Assembly: GCA_004172865.1 (NCBI GenBank)
Contig: SEBV01000004.1
Coordinates: 1-64,000, forward strand
Length of the DNA: 64,000 nucleotides
Direction: 5' to 3'
Source of the DNA: Gammaproteobacteria bacterium
GTDB lineage: Bacteria > Pseudomonadota > Gammaproteobacteria > Pseudomonadales > Cellvibrionaceae
Shown here: piece after piece, positions 62,777 to 64,000 of the stretch
Layout: every line of letters starts with the position of its first letter
Position numbering within the stretch: position 1 is the stretch's first letter
The notes under the pieces: generated by a model
Told to the model about the DNA's origin: nothing
The model's input: the letters and a program-made list of their open reading frames with translations, nothing else
Databases searched by the model: none
Position numbers and translations under genes: made by a program

Positions 62777-64000
62777 TCATGGTGACGGATAATTATCAAA
62801 CCAATAACGGCGTTCCGCCTGCCGATATTGGGTCAGCTGATTGCCGTCACTGTTCCAAATAAATTCGATGGCGCCACCCAATGCAGTATTGAGTGGAGTG
62901 GAACCAACCTCCTGGTAGCGGGCCTGAATATCCTGATGCGGATGCCCATGTTGATTGTGAAAGCCAGCGCTGTAAATAACGTAGCGCGGTTGAACTTGCG
63001 CAACAAATCCGGGCGTTGACGATGTATGGCTACCATGATGAGGCGCCAATAAAATATCCACAGGTGCAAGGCTATTTTGAGCCAATAATATCCGCTCAAC
63101 TTCTTTTTCTACATCGCCAGTCAATAAAACTTTGTGACCTTTGTATTCAATCGATAACACGCAAGAATGATTATTAGCTTTTGCAGCAGGGTCTATGGGA
63201 TAGATTATAAATTCGAAATTAACGCTATCCCACGTCCAGGGCACTTGTGTATGACAAGATTCAGCGGGTGGATTTTTAATTGTTGATAATGTATTTAGTT
63301 GCGGATGATATTTTTCTGGCTCTCCCATCCATAACGCATCTATTTCAGTAGCAGAAAGAACACCATTCAGACCCCCAGAGTGATCTTGATCATTATGGCT
63401 TACCACTAACTTATCGAGCTTTCGCAAACCCTGGGCCTGTAGATAAGGCACAATAATTCCGCTGCCTGCATCAAAATTCTCGGTGTAAAGCGGACCGGTG
63501 TCGTAAAGCAGTTGATGATTAGGCGTGCGAATTAATACTGCCGTTCCCTGCCCTACGTCAAAAACTAGCATCTGCAAGTCCGGTAATTTTTTTAGCGGAA
63601 TGATTACGGCAAATAATAATCCCGCTATGCCTAGGAATTTTTTACTCAAACCTGTCGGCAATAAAATTAAAAAAACACTTATTACAGCCAAAATAATTGC
63701 TGATGAATTTATTGTAATTAAGGGATTAAATTTTCCAGCACCTTGGACGAGCAAGAAATTTAGCCATTCGTGCACAGAAGACATTCCCGCTTCAGCGCAA
63801 CTTAAAAATATATCCTCCATACTTGTAAATGTAAAATGACACAGCGCCGATAAAATCAAGCAAGGCACTACAAAAAAAGTAATTATTGGGATTGCTAAAA
63901 AATTAGCAGGTGGTGCGAGAAGCGATGAAGTATGGACTAGTAATGCGAGCGGGACTAATAGGCCGACAAACATTACCCATTGGGATTTTACAAAAACCGC
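62777..64000 (-). CDS. comEC: ComEC/Rec2 competence protein, C-terminal part (runs off right edge)
   Basis: About 407 codons of the C-terminal half; the frame stays open to base 64000. The last membrane segments (LALLVHTSSLL, LLFAVII) lead into a beta-lactamase-like domain. It shows MLVFDVGQGTAVLIRTPNHQLL, VVSHNDQDHSGG with the His/Asp metal cluster, VLLTGDVEKEV and LLAPHHGSHTS. ComEC is the inner-membrane channel for single-stranded DNA in natural transformation; the beta-lactamase part may be nuclease-like. It is upstream of exbB as in Pseudomonas. Confidence 0.94.
   Translation of the reverse strand, partial: AVFVKSQWVMFVGLLVPLALLVHTSSLLAPPANFLAIPIITFFVVPCLILSALCHFTFTSMEDIFLSCAEAGMSSVHEWLNFLLVQGAGKFNPLITINSSAIILAVISVFLILLPTGLSKKFLGIAGLLFAVIIPLKKLPDLQMLVFDVGQGTAVLIRTPNHQLLYDTGPLYTENFDAGSGIIVPYLQAQGLRKLDKLVVSHNDQDHSGGLNGVLSATEIDALWMGEPEKYHPQLNTLSTIKNPPAESCHTQVPWTWDSVNFEFIIYPIDPAAKANNHSCVLSIEYKGHKVLLTGDVEKEVERILLAQNSLAPVDILLAPHHGSHTSSTPGFVAQVQPRYVIYSAGFHNQHGHPHQDIQARYQEVGSTPLNTALGGAIEFIWNSDGNQLTQYRQAERRYWFDNYPSP

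Overview
The window looks like a chromosomal segment of a gammaproteobacterium, most likely of the Cellvibrionaceae (a Cellvibrio relative). This is inferred from gene order typical of the Pseudomonas/Cellvibrio side of the Gammaproteobacteria (gacA-uvrC-pgsA-tRNA, comEC-exbBD-lpxK-kdsB-murB, smc-zipA-ligA, ccmABCDEFGHI next to an orphan fliK/flhB-like pair) and from a poly-serine linker protein of the kind common in Cellvibrio. No rRNA is present to confirm it.

Bases 1 to about 6613 are the distal part of a chromosomal integron. Twelve small, AT-rich, same-strand gene cassettes are separated by near-identical ~125-135 bp attC recombination sites. The integrase gene and attI must lie to the left of the window. 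The first bases of nearly every cassette are complementary to the R'' box of that cassette's own attC, as expected if they moved as circles. One attC has a mutated cleavage base, one is cut in half with fusion of two cassettes, two have mixed arms, and the last is truncated after about 14 bases. Most cassette products are unknown. DUF4288-like, RraB-like, small membrane and secreted proteins can be recognised.

From about 6614 to 13300 there is a different mobile element. It has a four-gene overlapping operon on the minus strand encoding three tyrosine recombinases and a small basic/coiled protein (general plan of Tn554 tnpABC, RIT and gamma-mobile-trio elements). At its far end are a divergent XRE-type repressor, with two GTACC-N7-GGTAC operators, and an unknown 235-aa gene. 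The middle recombinase is split by a frameshift just before its catalytic tyrosine.

From 13.6 kb on the window is core chromosome. It holds an odd MshEN/poly-Ser/FnIII-like protein; an ovothiol pair (ovoA and a PatB-type lyase that is probably OvoB); a DUF815 ATPase; a lone receiver-domain protein; the condensin MksFEB without the MksG/JetD nuclease; hemB; ligA with a lytic-transglycosylase lipoprotein; zipA; smc; the cytochrome c maturation operon (two tandem ccmG copies, tRNA-Val and tRNA-Asp inserted antisense between ccmG and ccmH); and the fliK/flhB-like pair. These are followed by a 3-mercaptopyruvate sulfurtransferase; a light/UV response operon (DUF523-DUF1722 protein, MerR-type regulator, photolyase) with palindromic upstream sites; cysB; a cytosolic 5'-nucleotidase; a PRC-barrel protein; tRNA-Leu and tRNA-Cys; pgsA, uvrC and gacA; and the envelope cluster murB, LMW-PTP, kdsB, lpxK, exbD, exbB and comEC, which runs off the right edge.

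The most unusual material is the integron array with its branched attC folds, the recombinase quartet next to it, the ovoA/ovoB pair, the divergent ccmG duplicate and the light cluster whose MerR protein seems to have lost its cobalamin ligand.
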